Position numbers and translations under genes: made by a program. This document shows, piece by piece, positions 23,233 through 33,259 of a stretch of 64,000 nucleotides of DNA. Every line of letters begins with the position of its first letter. Position 1 is the first letter of the stretch. Below the pieces are notes generated by a model. That model saw only the letters and a list, made by a program, of their open reading frames with translations. It made no database searches and was not told the origin of the DNA. The stretch is from Pristionchus mayeri (lineage: Eukaryota > Nematoda > Chromadorea > Rhabditida > Neodiplogasteridae): positions 43,816,661-43,880,660 of the forward strand of contig BTRK01000002.1 in the NCBI GenBank assembly GCA_036245805.1, given 5' to 3'.

Positions 23233-24055
23233 TCCCCTTCCCCACCCTCCTCCCGGCTTGCGGGTTCTGAACAAATGAGATAAATATGGAAGATATTTAT
23301 ATGAAATTGCCTCGCACTAATAAACAACACAACAATGTAATTGATCGGAATTAACAATTAACAGTTCACGTCAGCAATATTTACAAGGTACTAAAATTGT
23401 CAAATTAATGAGTAAATACAAATGGGTATATACTACACATAGACTCCTTGGGCTGACTGCCATCGCGATGCTGACGAGCGGTTTGCGAATCCCGCCGTAG
23501 CTTGAGTACGAACTGAAAGTAGACATTTGTCACACGGAGAGAGTGATGTCTCGAATTTCGTCAAGCTAATTCTCGGGTTAATGGCACACCCCTTTCAAAA
23601 TAATTTCCCACCCCGCTACTCCAATGCTGGATTGCGTGGCCGACAATCACATAGCTCTGAAAGCGCTGGGGGGGGGGGCTTTAACCTTCAACTTATGGGG
23701 GTCATGGCCCGAAATCGATAGTAGGTAATGGGTAGTTCAAGACTATGTACATTACCCAAAAATAGTACAGTATTTAAATATACCTTATACCACTACCGAA
23801 ACCCCAATTATCGAGAACTGACTTTATTTTTTAAATAAAAGTACTGTATCGAATCGACAGTAGAGTACTCCAAGATACGGTATATCACTATTGTATCCCG
23901 GAATATTGCGAACTGATTTTACCAAAAAATTTCAAATTAGTTGATATTTGGGCAATGCTGCGCCCATGGTATAGTACCACTTTCTACAGTTTTCGTTATC
24001 TCGGCAAGCATCAGCAAAATGACTTTATTCCATACATGTCCAGCGGTAGAGTCGC

Positions 24056-24526
24056 ATATGTTGGGCAGTGCGCAACCATAGGAGGGTGGGGGTCAAGTCG
24101 GATTCACAAATAGTCTTATACTACCTAGAACCACCTCTACAGTACTCTAACTAGCCGATGGTCGCCTATCAATATAACTGAAATACCTCCACAACTAGCT
24201 TAATTGTAGTGTTTCTGAATTGTTAAGGCAAAAACGCTCCAGAATGTCGTCATGATGACGCTGCTGGTGATGCTGCTATTTAGAGTACTGTAGAGGTGGT
24301 TCTAGGTAGTATAAGATTCACCGACCTCATTACGAACTTTTTAAATCAGTACATTACTGAATTTCCACAACTTAGTGAAGCTACCGTAGCCAAATTACGG
24401 TAGTTTGTGTTACGGTAGTCGAAAATAGTGAGCAGAGTAACTGTAGTACATGTTGGGTACGATACTATGTGTTAATCCGACTTGACCCCCCCCCCCCCCC
24501 CACCTATGGGTGCGCACTGCCTAACA
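24056..24526. repeat. Nested inverted repeat with poly-C tract
   Basis: Outer arms 24056-24107 and 24475-24526 (ATGTTGGGCAGTGCGCA with TGCGCACTGCCTAACAT) enclose an inner perfect pair 24113-24148 and 24282-24317 (CTACCTAGAACCACCTC and complement). A C-run starting near 24487 replaces a G-run in the left arm. Confidence 0.7.
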
Positions 24527-25826
24527 TCTGGCGAATCAGGCGTGGACAAGCATGCTTTATTCACGTAATGTTTTTTTTAAATCAGTACGTTACCCGGGGA
24601 TACGGTATCGATGCACGGAATTTGGGGGTAGAGTGGAGCCGATTATATAAGCTACTTGACCTACCTACCAATTTATTTTCGACCACGACCCCCCCCCCCC
24701 CTTATACGTCTGACAATTTGGGATACGCAATTGTCTGAGACACACGTTTGGACGCAAATTGCCAACCCTATGGCCTAGATAATGTATTCCCCTAATGCAC
24801 AACCCTGCGAAAAGGAAGAAAATGTTTCTAAACAATTATCCATCCCCTCGCGCCTCTCTATCAAACCAGGCCAAGAATCATGAACATATTTTTTTTAAAA
24901 AAGGTCAGCTGATAATACAGTAGCGAGCATAATTCTATCACATTGGTGTTTTTCGAACATAACTTCTCTCAACCTTATTCGATCTTCACAATTTTTCAGA
25001 TGCACTAATATTTTATGATTACCAATCGAACCATCCATCCGATGGGATCAACAAGGCAGTGTACGGTAGGTCACTTAAAAATCGATATTTCGCTAAAAAT
25101 CGTATTTTTTGGTTAAATAAGTGCCACAAATCTAGAAATAATCTTATCCAAATATAAATCTGCAGGTTCGAAAGCGCATCTTTCGGACAATCGAATGCAC
25201 TTTTTGAATTAATTGATAATCGATTTTTGAGCTGATGGAGATCAATTCAAACTACAGTACTCTTTAGAACATTTCTGGCTATTACTTAACTTCTAAAGAA
25301 GCAATCGAGCTAAAATTTGTAGGACAACATATATAGGGTATACCCATGTGCTAGTTTGGAGTTGTCTGGCTTCGATATCTCCGAAATCCTCATTTTCGGT
25401 ATGCCTTCCGTTGACGAATTGTAAGTCCTGGTTAGATTTTTTTTGGCACTCAACAAGTGAGTTGTGCATTCTATAATGCATGCTGAACAGATCTGTGAAA
25501 ATTGGTATCAATTAGTCACATTTCCTAATAGATATGATACTTTGACTTTTGTAAAATTCGTCAAAAACTGGTAATTTTGGACGAAAATTACCAGTTTTTG
25601 ACGAATTTTACAATATTCTAATATGGACATGGTTAGAACTCACATATCCCGATCTGTACAATATTTCAGGGTTGGAATTTAGTCCCAATAGGATTCTCAA
25701 AACCGTTTGCGAAAGTTCCAAAATGTTCCTGGGAGTTGACTTATGAACGTTAATAAGTTTTCCATGCAAAATCATTACGCAAACTCTGCGGCACTCTTCA
25801 TCAGTCTTTTAAACAATCAAACCAAC

Positions 25827-25895
25827 AGCGGCGGTGGTACAGTGGTAGTGATGTGAGGCGGTGTGGCGAAGGATGTGGGTTCGCTCCCTCCCCCG
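25827..25895 (+). repeat. tRNA-like segment in left arm of foldback
   Basis: A-box TGGTACAGTGG (25835-25845) and B-box-like GGTTCGCTCC (25878-25887) at tRNA spacing. The sequence is mirrored in the right arm. It may be a captured SINE head able to recruit RNA polymerase III. Confidence 0.55.
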
Positions 25896-26335
25896 TGCAA
25901 AATTTTTTGCCCATTTTTGGAAGGTTGTCATTGCAAGTCCAATGTTCATACGTATTGAAATTTGCATGTTTTGAAAACTTACGGCTAAATTTGAATTGAT
26001 CTGAAGTTGAATAAAAAATAAAATATTTCGAAATTTCTGAATCGTGATTATTCGACACACTCTATTACTCTTGCAGTTTTACTCTTTTACTGTAAATGAG
26101 CTTCATTTACCGATGTTAAAATTTGGAACGTCTTTCGCTATGATGATGATAACAAGATGGATCCTCTATATCTCCCTGTACATGAAGATGAAAGCAGGTT
26201 CGTTGGTTTCGAAACACTTTTCTCGAATCTCTCGTAGCAATTGAAATGTAGCCGTAAATTTTCAAAACATGCACATTTCAATACGTATGAACATTGGACT
26301 TGCAATGACAACCTTCCAAAAATGGGCAAAAAAAT

Positions 26336-26413
26336 TTGCACGGGGGAGGGAGCGAACCCACATCCTTCGCCACACAGCCTCACATCACTATCACTGTACC
26401 ACCGCCGCTGTTG
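26336..26413 (-). repeat. tRNA-like segment in right arm of foldback
   Basis: Reverse-strand counterpart of the segment at 25827-25895: GGGAGCGAACC holds the B-box complement and CCACTGTACCA-type sequence the A-box complement. Small differences between the copies show that they have diverged since the arms formed. Confidence 0.5.
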
Positions 26414-27384
26414 ATTCGTTCGGGTTAAAGGTTGATGAAAAGTGCCACAGAGTTTGCGTAAGGATTTTGCATGGAAAACTTATTAACGTTCATAAGTCAA
26501 CTCCCAGGAACATTTTGGAACTTTCGCAAACGGTTTTGAGAATCCCATTGGGAGTAAATTCCAACCCTGAAATATTGTACAGATCGGGATATGTGAGTTC
26601 TGACCATGTCCATGTAAGTATCATATCTATTGGGAAATGTGACCCATCGATACCAAATTTCATAGATCTGTTCGACATTCATTATAGAATCTCCAACACA
26701 CTTGTTGAATGCCGAAAAAAAATCTCACCAGGACTTACAGTTCGTCAACGGAAGGCATACCGAAAATAAGGATTTCGGAGATTTCGAAGCCCAACAACTC
26801 CAAACTTGCACATCAGTATGGGTACACCCTACATATGCTGTCCTACAAATTTGAGCTCGGTTACTTCTTTAGAATTAAAGTTATAACCAGAAATGTATTG
26901 AAAAGTACTGTAGTTTGAATTTATATACAGCCCAAAAATCAATTCTCCAGCAATTCAAAAGGTGAATTCGAAAGCCCGAAATATGCGCATTCGAACCTGC
27001 TGGTTTAAACTTAGATACAATTATTTCTCGATTTTTGACACACATTTTACCGAAAAATACGATTTTGAGCGAAATATCGATTTCTCAGTGACCTACCGTA
27101 CACTGCCTTGATTATCCCATCGGGTAGATGGTTCGATTGGTAATCATAAAATTGTAGTGCACCCAAAAATTGTGAGCATCGAATAAGGTTGAGGGAAGTT
27201 ATGTTCGAAAAACACCAATGTGATAGAATTATGCTCGCTACTGTATCACTGATAACAGTTTCTTTAATATCAATTGTCGAAAGTTCCGACTACTAGCACA
27301 CTCACGCACATCTCTCTATATTCCCCCTGAAGCACCGAGCCGAATCCCCTCAGAGGCACGCAATGAGAAGGCGGGGGGGGGGGG

Positions 27385-27798
27385 GCTGACTATTATAAAG
27401 AAATACATGTAGTATCGCGTTGAATTTCTACTCGTGGTTGGCGCTCAACCGCCTGTCTACTCTCAGCACCCGCATCTTCCCATGAATCAGCATGGCAAAC
27501 CTGCCCTTCATATGACTAATTCTAAGCACATTCATTTTCTGAATACTGCTTTGTTTAACCCCTAACATCGACAACTAGCGAGGAACTACGCCACGCTCAA
27601 TGTTGGAAAATTGAGCTACGTCGCTTCCTGAACCTCTCCGGAGGACGGCAACTCGTTTCACTCTGACGGGAATCAAACCTCCAACAATCGGCTTTCAAAT
27701 CCATTGTTTTAGCCACTCGGCTATGGAAATAGGTCAGAGCGCCAACCACGAGTAGAAATACAACGCCATACTACATGTATTTCTTTATAATAGTCAGC
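27385..27798. repeat. Inverted repeat enclosing a tRNA-Ser-like segment
   Basis: Arms 27385-27447 and 27736-27798 match (GCTGACTATTATAAAGAAAT and complement; CACGAGTAGAAAT). The interior carries the tRNA-like segment at 27660-27740. A long G-run lies directly outside the left end. Confidence 0.7.
27660..27740 (-). mobile_element. tRNA-Ser(UGA)-derived SINE-like segment
   Basis: On the minus strand: A-box TAGCCGAGTGGCT (27711-27723), anticodon-arm-like ATGGATTTGAAAGCC with TGA at the anticodon position, and B-box GGTTTGATTCC (27669-27679). The GCCGAGTGG..TGGATTTGAAA pattern is typical of tRNA-Ser. The acceptor stem is poorly formed, so it is a derived repeat. Confidence 0.6.
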
Positions 27799-27847
27799 CT
27801 CCTTGCTAGCCCCCCTCGCCTTCAACTCGCGTTCCATTCCAGAGGGG

Positions 27848-28401
27848 ATTCCATGCTGATTACGCCTATCTACTTCATTTTTCATGAATATTTATTTTTA
27901 AAATCTATCTTTTCTCAGAGGCAAAAGTGACCTTAGCGGGTTACATGGTTAGAAGCGGCGCGATGAGAGGATTCAGAATCTCTATTTTCGGCCAATTGCA
28001 TGCATCGAGTTTTATTATTTCCAAAATTTAGTGATTTAGTGAAATGTGGGAAAACGTAGCAGCTTCTCCCTCCTCTCTCTTCCCTTCCTCGAGGGAAGCA
28101 AGAGAGGGCGCATATGCGAGAGAGTGCAGAGAGGGGAGAGAACTGCCAGGGGGTAAACATACGAGAGAAGAGAGGAGGGTAGAAGCTGCTACGTTTGCCC
28201 ACATTTGGAATCACTAAATTTTGGAAATAATAAAACTAGATGCATGAAATTGGCCGAAAATAGAGATTCTGAATCCATCGCGCCGCTTCTAACCATGTAA
28301 CCCGCTAAGGTCACTTTTGCCTCTGAGAAAAGATAGATTTTTAAAAAAATATTTTAAATATTCATGAAAAATGAAGTAGATAGGAGTAATCAGCATGGAA
28401 T
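27848..28401. repeat. 554-bp palindrome
   Basis: Ends ATTCCATGCTGATTAC and GTAATCAGCATGGAAT; arms of about 240 bp match closely (CCTTAGCGGGTTACATGGTT and complement). The GA/CT-rich centre also partly pairs. The phrase CTTGCTAGCCCCCCTC occurs outside both ends (about 27802 and 28499), which may mark a larger duplicated unit. Confidence 0.8.
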
Positions 28402-28519
28402 TCTATGATTCTATCCCCGAAATCATGCTCACGTAATTTTAGAATATTGGAGTGCAGCGTTATATTAGAAAATGACATGCTGTGCCCTACCAATCCATCT
28501 TGCTAGCCCCCCTCCCCCC

Positions 28520-28565
28520 ATGCTGGCGATATGCACACACGCACATGTGTGCATATCGCCAGCAT
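28520..28565. repeat. Perfect 20-bp-stem hairpin
   Basis: ATGCTGGCGATATGCACACA, a 6-nt spacer, then the exact reverse complement. No U-tract follows, and no gene neighbour suggests a role. Confidence 0.8.
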
Positions 28566-28776
28566 AATCCGATTAAAACCTAAGCGGTAAGCAACGTTAG
28601 GGGGCTTATAGTAAAACGAAAAAAAGTATCTGCATATTCCCAGACATGATAAGTAATGCTAAAGCGCCGATTTTAAAACCAATGTCCACTCATGCATGGA
28701 AATATTACCAACTCGAAAAGAAGCGTGAGAAATAGAAGTTATGCCCGGTAAACAATTCCGAGCAGTAAATACTAAC

Positions 28777-28845
28777 CTGGACTGCGGGATTCTCCTCGTA
28801 GAGTCGATTATTAATTAGGTCGAGCTTCTCACGAGACCAATCAAT
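28777..28845 (-). CDS. Orphan exon-like 23-codon ORF
   Basis: A 69-nt open segment with good splice borders on the minus strand (CTTATTTAG acceptor, GTTAGT donor) encoding IDWSREKLDLINNRLYEENP plus three residues. It looks coding, but I could not find joining exons within reach. The parent gene is unknown; it may be a relic. Confidence 0.35.
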
Positions 28846-29369
28846 CTAAATAAGAAAATGGACATAATTATATCCCGCCGCAACTGGTATTGTTTGACCA
28901 TTAATAATTTTAACTCATACTAGCCGTTTCCTCATACTGTGAATTTTATTTTATGTATTTTTTTGGCAATAATAATCTACCCAGCACGTTTCATCCGGAG
29001 CCTAAGCATCAAACACGTGAGCTAATGGAGAGTGTTAATGAAGTGTTAATGAAGAGCTAATAACAATGAGCGTTTCAACCCCTATAAGAATCGCCTGTAG
29101 TATGTGTATGTGTAGCCTGAAATCCAACGGGGTGGAGGCGGACAAAGGCAAAACGGCCAAAAACCCATTTTCAACGATTTCATATTACAATTTTCGAAAG
29201 GTGCCCACTTTTTGCAGTTTTTTGTGACCTACTCTTTCGACCACAGTTCATATGTAGCCAAATCACTCAGTATATTGTTTTAAATTCAGCAAACATCGAG
29301 CCAAAGCAAATCTAGGCTCAACAAACTATATTTACATATTTCCGTTTTAAAAATAATATATTTAAATAC

Positions 29370-30085
29370 TCACTTTACTGTTAGAAACAATACTCCATTA
29401 AATAACAATTGATAACATCGTTCTTGATATAAAATTAACCTGCAAAAGTTCAAATTATTGCAAAGAACGTAAAATTGGCGCGATTGCGCTTCGAAACAAC
29501 GTTAAGCCAATGTTCCCGTTTAAAAAGCATGAATTGTAATACTCACTTTTCTTCTTATATCGTTCTCCTTCAATTCAGCATAGAAAAAATACGTCTTGAG
29601 CATAAATCAAGCCTGAAAATGTTCAAACAGACGTCAAAACACTCACTTTAAATCACCCTCCTTCCTCTGATAAGTCGCAATATTAATTAACTTGAATCGA
29701 ATATATAATACAGCTGCAAAAGTAAAAAAAGATTAACACTAGAATGAGAGTCGGAAGGAAATAAAGCGTGCGCTTTAAACCACACTCAGGCCAATTTTCC
29801 GGCGTAAACATATACGTTAAAACACTCACTTTAGATCTCCTTCCTTCCTCTGATAAGTAGAAATATTAATAAACTTGAATCAATTATATAATACAGCTGC
29901 AAAAGTAGAAAAGATTAACACTAGAATGAAAGTCGGGAATGAAATTTCAAGCGCACGTGTAAACTCACTAAAATCAATTTTATCACGTAAAAATATAATT
30001 TTAAATACTCACTTTAGTCTTCTCCACTTCATTCTTAAATTCAAAGTAGAAAAATAGACGTCTTGAGCATTAAACAGGCCTGAAA
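29370..30085. repeat. Tandem degenerate units that look like small exons
   Basis: Four or five units of about 70 bp, spaced 120-260 bp apart, each bounded on the minus strand by a TTTTGCAG/TTTTCAG-like acceptor and the donor AAAGTGAGT. Units near 29650-29710 and 29830-29895 are near copies (CTTCCTCTGATAAGT, AATACAGCTGCAAAAG). Units near 29550-29610 and 30010-30080 are also alike (TACGTCTTGAGCAT type). Some are open, others carry stops, so this is a decayed exon array or a simple repeat. Confidence 0.5.
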
Positions 30086-30837
30086 ACATTCAAAAGATTG
30101 AATCAATCATGAAATAGGAACACAACTCGTAAATTCTATGAAAATCACGACCAAATACGGCAAAAATAATGTCGAAACCGCCCCACACGTGTGGACCAAG
30201 GTCATTTCCATCAATCTAACAAACATTCGGGCGAAATAGCATCAAAATTCGAAGAGGAACAACGGTAAGTCACAGACGCCGAAGTTCATAGTCAAAACTG
30301 AGAGGTGTACTGTAAGAAAAAACTCAACCTGTACTGTATCACTAAATGCTTATTTTCGAAATGAATATTTGTGAAATATTGTTAATGATATATTTTTTAA
30401 TATTTACATAAACATAAACACTCGTGTAGTATAGATAAGCAAGACTTTAATTGGTACTCTTCAAAAAAGTTAAACAAATAATAATAAAATTAACGTGAAT
30501 GACACAACTACCGTACTCCGACAATTAAATCTGCTGCGGTATTTCCGCTTCTGTAACAATGGCGCGCTTATCGCATTCCAGTAATTGAATTACAAGTGGT
30601 CCTGTGCGATCCATTCACACTCATTACTGTCTTTTTTTCCTCAAACCAGTGTCCGACACATTAACACGATGTTCTTAAATCGAAATATGGGCCAGTCTGG
30701 TTGCCACGCCAACGTGGTTATAGTGGAATCCCTAAGCCTTCAATCCCTAAGGTACCAGCACATTGACAACCCGAAACCAGTGACCTATCTGCGTGGTACC
30801 ATTTGATCCGTAACACACAGTTATATTACGTATCCTG

Positions 30838-31440
30838 GTACCTGCTCGGAACCAGCGCGTTACCAGTGGTCCAACGACGCAGGGGTGGTACCTCACTGGT
30901 ATCTATCGTGGTACCATGTTGGCACCAGTGTGGTACCAATGTGGTACTACGATGGATACCACACTGATTCAGATGTGGTACCATGATGGTACCGTCGTGG
31001 TACTCATGGTACCATGATGGTAAAATTGTGGTACCCATGGTACCATGGTGGTACCATCGTGGTGCCCATGGTACTATAATGGTACCGTCGTGGTACCCTT
31101 GGTACCATGATGGTTCCATCGTGGTACCCTTGGTACCATCATGGTACCACATCTGAATCAGTGTGGTACCACACTAATTTCCATGTGGTACCACAGTGGT
31201 ACCACACTAATTCCCATGTGGTACCTTCGTGCTACCACATGGGTATCACGCAGATAACACGCTGGTACCCATCGTGGAACCAAATTGGTAACAACGTGGT
31301 ACCCATGTGCTACCACGTTGGTACCACATTGATCCATTTTGGTTCCACACTGATTTCACAATGGCACCACGCTGGTATCACACTGATTCCGCGCTGGTAC
31401 TATGTGGGCACCACGCTTGTTACAGGTTAGAACCAATATT
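30838..31440. repeat. GGTACC (KpnI-site) palindromic array
   Basis: About 600 bp of irregular repeats of TGGTACCA / GATGGTACCATCGTGG with spacing of 10 or 20 bp. Because the core is self-complementary, both strands carry the same word and both have long ORFs (for example 30826-31152 on the minus strand) that are by-products. Confidence 0.8.
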
Positions 31441-31539
31441 GCACAATGCTTGAACCAACCCGGACCAGCGTGGTACCGACTGTAACCCACTTGAAAACGG
31501 TTGACATGTAATCTCCCATTGACTTCTACCACAACGGGC

Positions 31540-31850
31540 TACTGGTCCGTCTACTGGCTACTAGCCGGCTACCGCTGACCACTGGTCGGTCCATCGTCTA
31601 GTAGCCGCCTACTAATGGCTAGTAGTCCGTCTACTCGCGCAAGGCAGAATCCCCCGTGTCCACTACTAGTCGTTGTTGTTTTGTCCGACCACAACTTACC
31701 ACTAGGCCGACCACAACTTGCTACGACCGCCTACTACTTGCTACTAGTCGCCTACCATTTGCTACTAGCCGCCTACTACTTGCTACTAGGCGGCTACTAC
31801 ATGCTACGCGGCCGCCTACCAAGTGCTACTAGCCCGCCTACCCGCGATTC
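31540..31850. repeat. CTACTAGCCGCCTAC-type minisatellite
   Basis: Degenerate repeats of GCTACTAG(C/T)CGCCTACTA continue from just after the GGTACC array. The unit shares words with the array at 23059-23232, showing that one satellite family occurs twice. Confidence 0.7.
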
Positions 31851-33240
31851 ACGAGTTCTACAATCGTCGATAAATTCTGCTCCTTTTCAACGAGGGTCGC
31901 TGATCACTAGTGCACAACGGAGCAAAGAATGAGCTTCACACCAAAGACCGTTGCTATTTCATTGCTATCTCTCTCCTATCACTCGTCTTTCAATTTGGAT
32001 TTGCTAATAATCCAAGAACTGCACTTTGTTCCTAATAGCTCTCGATCGATCCCCCTCTCCGATCATGATAATATTTTGCATCTGATTTGATACTGTGCTG
32101 AACAGTGTACCATCTAAGAATGCCCTCTTTGTAGCCTCACCGAACTCAACCACAGGGTATGCCACTCCTCTATCACTCCATGCAAGGGGGTTCGTGTAGT
32201 TTGTAGGTACACTTTCCCTCCACCTTGTTTCTCCCTCATTCGTGTCTCAGTGCCTCTCCAATCGCCCGTTCTCTCCTTCCAATCAACCCCCCTACTCTAT
32301 CTTATCACTATACCTGACTATTTCCTTCCTTTCGTCCCACAGAGGGTTCCTCTTTGTTTTCAAACTGTGCGTTTGCATGCCCCTCCCGTGATTCGGAATG
32401 GTTTCATTGAGTTTCGTTTTAGTTTACTTGTCAAAATTATACAGCCAATTATTTGCATTACAATCGTACATGCATCTAAAATGAGCTAATAGTGTACTCT
32501 GGTGTTCAAAAATTGGAAAGCCAAATTACACTTTCATAGTCGAATTTCATAGTTTGCTCTCGATTTCAATATCGCCAAAAATATTTTTTACATTTTTTAC
32601 CGCAACACCACAAGCCCGAGCTTATGTAAGATTGAATTCCACTACATTTCGAATCTGCGAGAAACTGATCTCGTGAAGGTTCCACTCATTTGAACTGTGA
32701 TAAGTGTGATCCGACCAGCCGAATCGGGGAGATTCTGAACAATAAGAATGCCCACGTTGTCTATTTTCACTGGTCTCATCCTCATTCTTCCCATGGTACC
32801 ATGCATACTTTGTTTCCACACTCGAGCGTATCGTAGTGTAGTCTCCCCTCCTTATCTCTTCCCTCTCCCCCATCCCCCACTCTCTCTCCTTCTCCGACTT
32901 GCTGTTAGCCCGTGCTGATATCACTCCAGATCACATCGACCGGCCATTGTCTGAAAGAGTGCACGGATGAATAGTGGCATGCCCCCTATTCCAGCACATT
33001 GTCATGACAGATTCCGTTCACCTTAGGTGTTCTCCCAATTAGTATCGCTTCATAGTCGCCCAGCACTGGCGGCGAGGGGTGTCAGACCATGAACTCTTAT
33101 GGTCCGTGTTTGTGACCATGGATCTTTCTACCAGTGTTAACCAACTATGATTGTCCCTCTCCCTCATGTGACATTTGTATTACTTCGAGCGTATATTGAG
33201 TTCAAAATGGCTTTGATGAACAACATCTGCAGCACCCTCA
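31851..33240. other. TC-rich spacer upstream of SCPx
   Basis: No exon is supported. The region is pyrimidine-rich on the + strand, like the GA-rich stretch at 17.3-22.6 kb in reverse. The promoter of the SCPx gene should lie in its last part, but I see no clear TATA box. Confidence 0.4.
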
Positions 33241-33254
33241 CTCAACTTCTTCAG
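33241..33254 (+). promoter_or_regulatory. Probable trans-splice acceptor of SCPx
   Basis: CTCAACTTCTTCAG is a good acceptor placed five bases before the ATG at 33260, as expected for spliced-leader addition in nematodes. No cis-spliced upstream exon was found. Confidence 0.5.
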
Positions 33255-33259
33255 CAACA

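Larger units (their letters stand above)
24918..27243. mobile_element. 2.3-kb foldback element with Tc1/mariner-like ends
   Basis: Both ends read CAGTAGCGAGCATAATTCTA (inverted) and are bounded by TA (24916-24917 and 27244-27245), the signature of Tc1/mariner insertion. The arms are about 1 kb each (24918-25992 and 26250-27243) and are inverted copies with scattered differences. The 250-bp loop is unrelated. No DDE transposase frame is visible, so the element is non-autonomous. Each arm contains one tRNA-like promoter segment. Confidence 0.82.

Noticed and set aside
30826..31430. Tyr/His-rich repeat protein encoded by the GGTACC array
   Set aside because: Long ORFs appear on both strands simply because the repeat is self-complementary.
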